Positions 63,654 to 64,000 of a stretch of 64,000 nt of DNA are shown here, piece after piece. The notes beneath the pieces were generated by a model that was not told the DNA's origin, made no database searches, and saw only the letters and a program-made list of their open reading frames with translations. Every line of letters starts with the position of its first letter. Position 1 is the stretch's first letter. The stretch comes from Sorangium cellulosum So0157-2 (GTDB lineage Bacteria; Myxococcota_A; Polyangia; Polyangiales; Polyangiaceae): positions 6,001,501-6,065,500 of the forward strand of contig NC_021658.1 in NCBI RefSeq assembly GCF_000418325.1. The letters are read 5' to 3'. A program made the translations under genes and the position numbers.

Positions 63654-64000
63654 CTGGTAGCGCGCGAATACGACCGAGCGCCCCCCGGGTGCGCGACTCA
63701 CGAACTCGATCTGGCCGATGCGCCCTGCGGACGCCGGTCGAAGCCGCAGGACGCGGCCGGCGCTGTCGGTGACCTGGGCCAGGCGTCCTTCGACATAGGC
63801 GAGGACGATCCGGTTGTTGAACGTATCGACCTACGCAGCGAGGCGGAAGCGATGCTGAGCCCGGTCGCCCGGATCCGGCTCGAACAGCAGGCGGTCTCCG
63901 TCGGGAAAATCGAGCGAGAAGCCGTTGCCCTCCCTGTGGAGCACCCAGCCATGCGGGCCGATGACGCCGGCGTCCCGCGAAACGAGCCCGAATTCCTCCT
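63654..64000 (-). pseudogene. N-terminal RHS fragment, interrupted and with internal stop
   Basis: Running from the right edge, the minus strand reads VIGPHGWVLHREGNGFSLDF and continues with the same order of motifs as residues about 165-280 of the RHS protein at 8049-11954 (GPHGWIVHREGAGF; NRIVLAY; VVFARYAY). An in-frame TAG follows RLAA and the match ends at FARYQY, at the 29-bp repeat. It is most likely the 5' part of the gene whose toxin end lies at 60089-61340; the true start is outside the window. Confidence 0.8.

Overview
The window is very GC-rich, gene-dense DNA that looks myxobacterial (Sorangium/Polyangia-like). The pointers are very high third-position GC, many lipoproteins with Ala/Gly/Pro-rich linkers, a Ser/Thr kinase, glycine-rich RHS proteins, and a type VI secretion (T6SS) spike cluster with pentapeptide-repeat partners. 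I see no rRNA, tRNA or CRISPR array. The genus is an inference from style, not from a marker gene.

Layout. 1-5.7 kb: two tandem zinc-ribbon proteins, an alpha/beta hydrolase, a vWA lipoprotein and an extensin-like peptidase. 6.0-12.2 kb: an RHS protein ending in a candidate cytidine-deaminase toxin, translationally coupled to a large NTPase-like protein with a broken P-loop. Behind it lie an RHS relic on the opposite strand and a 42-bp palindromic tandem repeat. 12.8-22.5 kb: an M14 carboxypeptidase lipoprotein, a DUF4360 protein, a Gly/Pro/Tyr-rich membrane protein, a RES/Xre toxin-antitoxin pair, and a LigD lacking its phosphoesterase domain. 23.1-29.0 kb: cysK-cysE, an Rdx (SelW-like) protein, MgtE and a Sel1-repeat lipoprotein. 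29.1-32.3 kb: an EndoQ-like nuclease fused to a UvrD-type helicase.

32.9-42.9 kb is a seven-gene collinear T6SS spike cluster: DUF2169+pentapeptide, VgrG, small membrane protein, DUF2169+pentapeptide, pentapeptide, DUF3540, DUF4150/PAAR-like. It has no obvious separate toxin. 42.9-57.5 kb is mostly housekeeping or accessory: phosphodiester glycosidase, DEAD-box helicase with a structured leader, M23 peptidase, hydrolase lipoprotein, SPW-like membrane protein, a protein that is about 55% methionine, a dicarboxylate symporter, a Ser/Thr kinase, a DUF4442 protein, methionine aminopeptidase, a stub LysR regulator and an inositol-monophosphatase/ADP-ribosylglycohydrolase fusion.

57.5-64.0 kb holds a second RHS-deaminase plus NTPase module homologous to the first, this time with an intact Walker A. 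Its RHS gene has been broken into fragments by an IS110-family element, and a piece of an unrelated Tc-toxin-like RHS gene is trapped between two 29-bp repeats. The most novel signal is this recurrence: two related C-terminal deaminases, each followed directly by a related large STAND-like protein, suggesting a toxin-immunity or toxin-regulator pairing that I do not recognise as described. All coordinates, motifs and repeats were read by eye; no database search was run.
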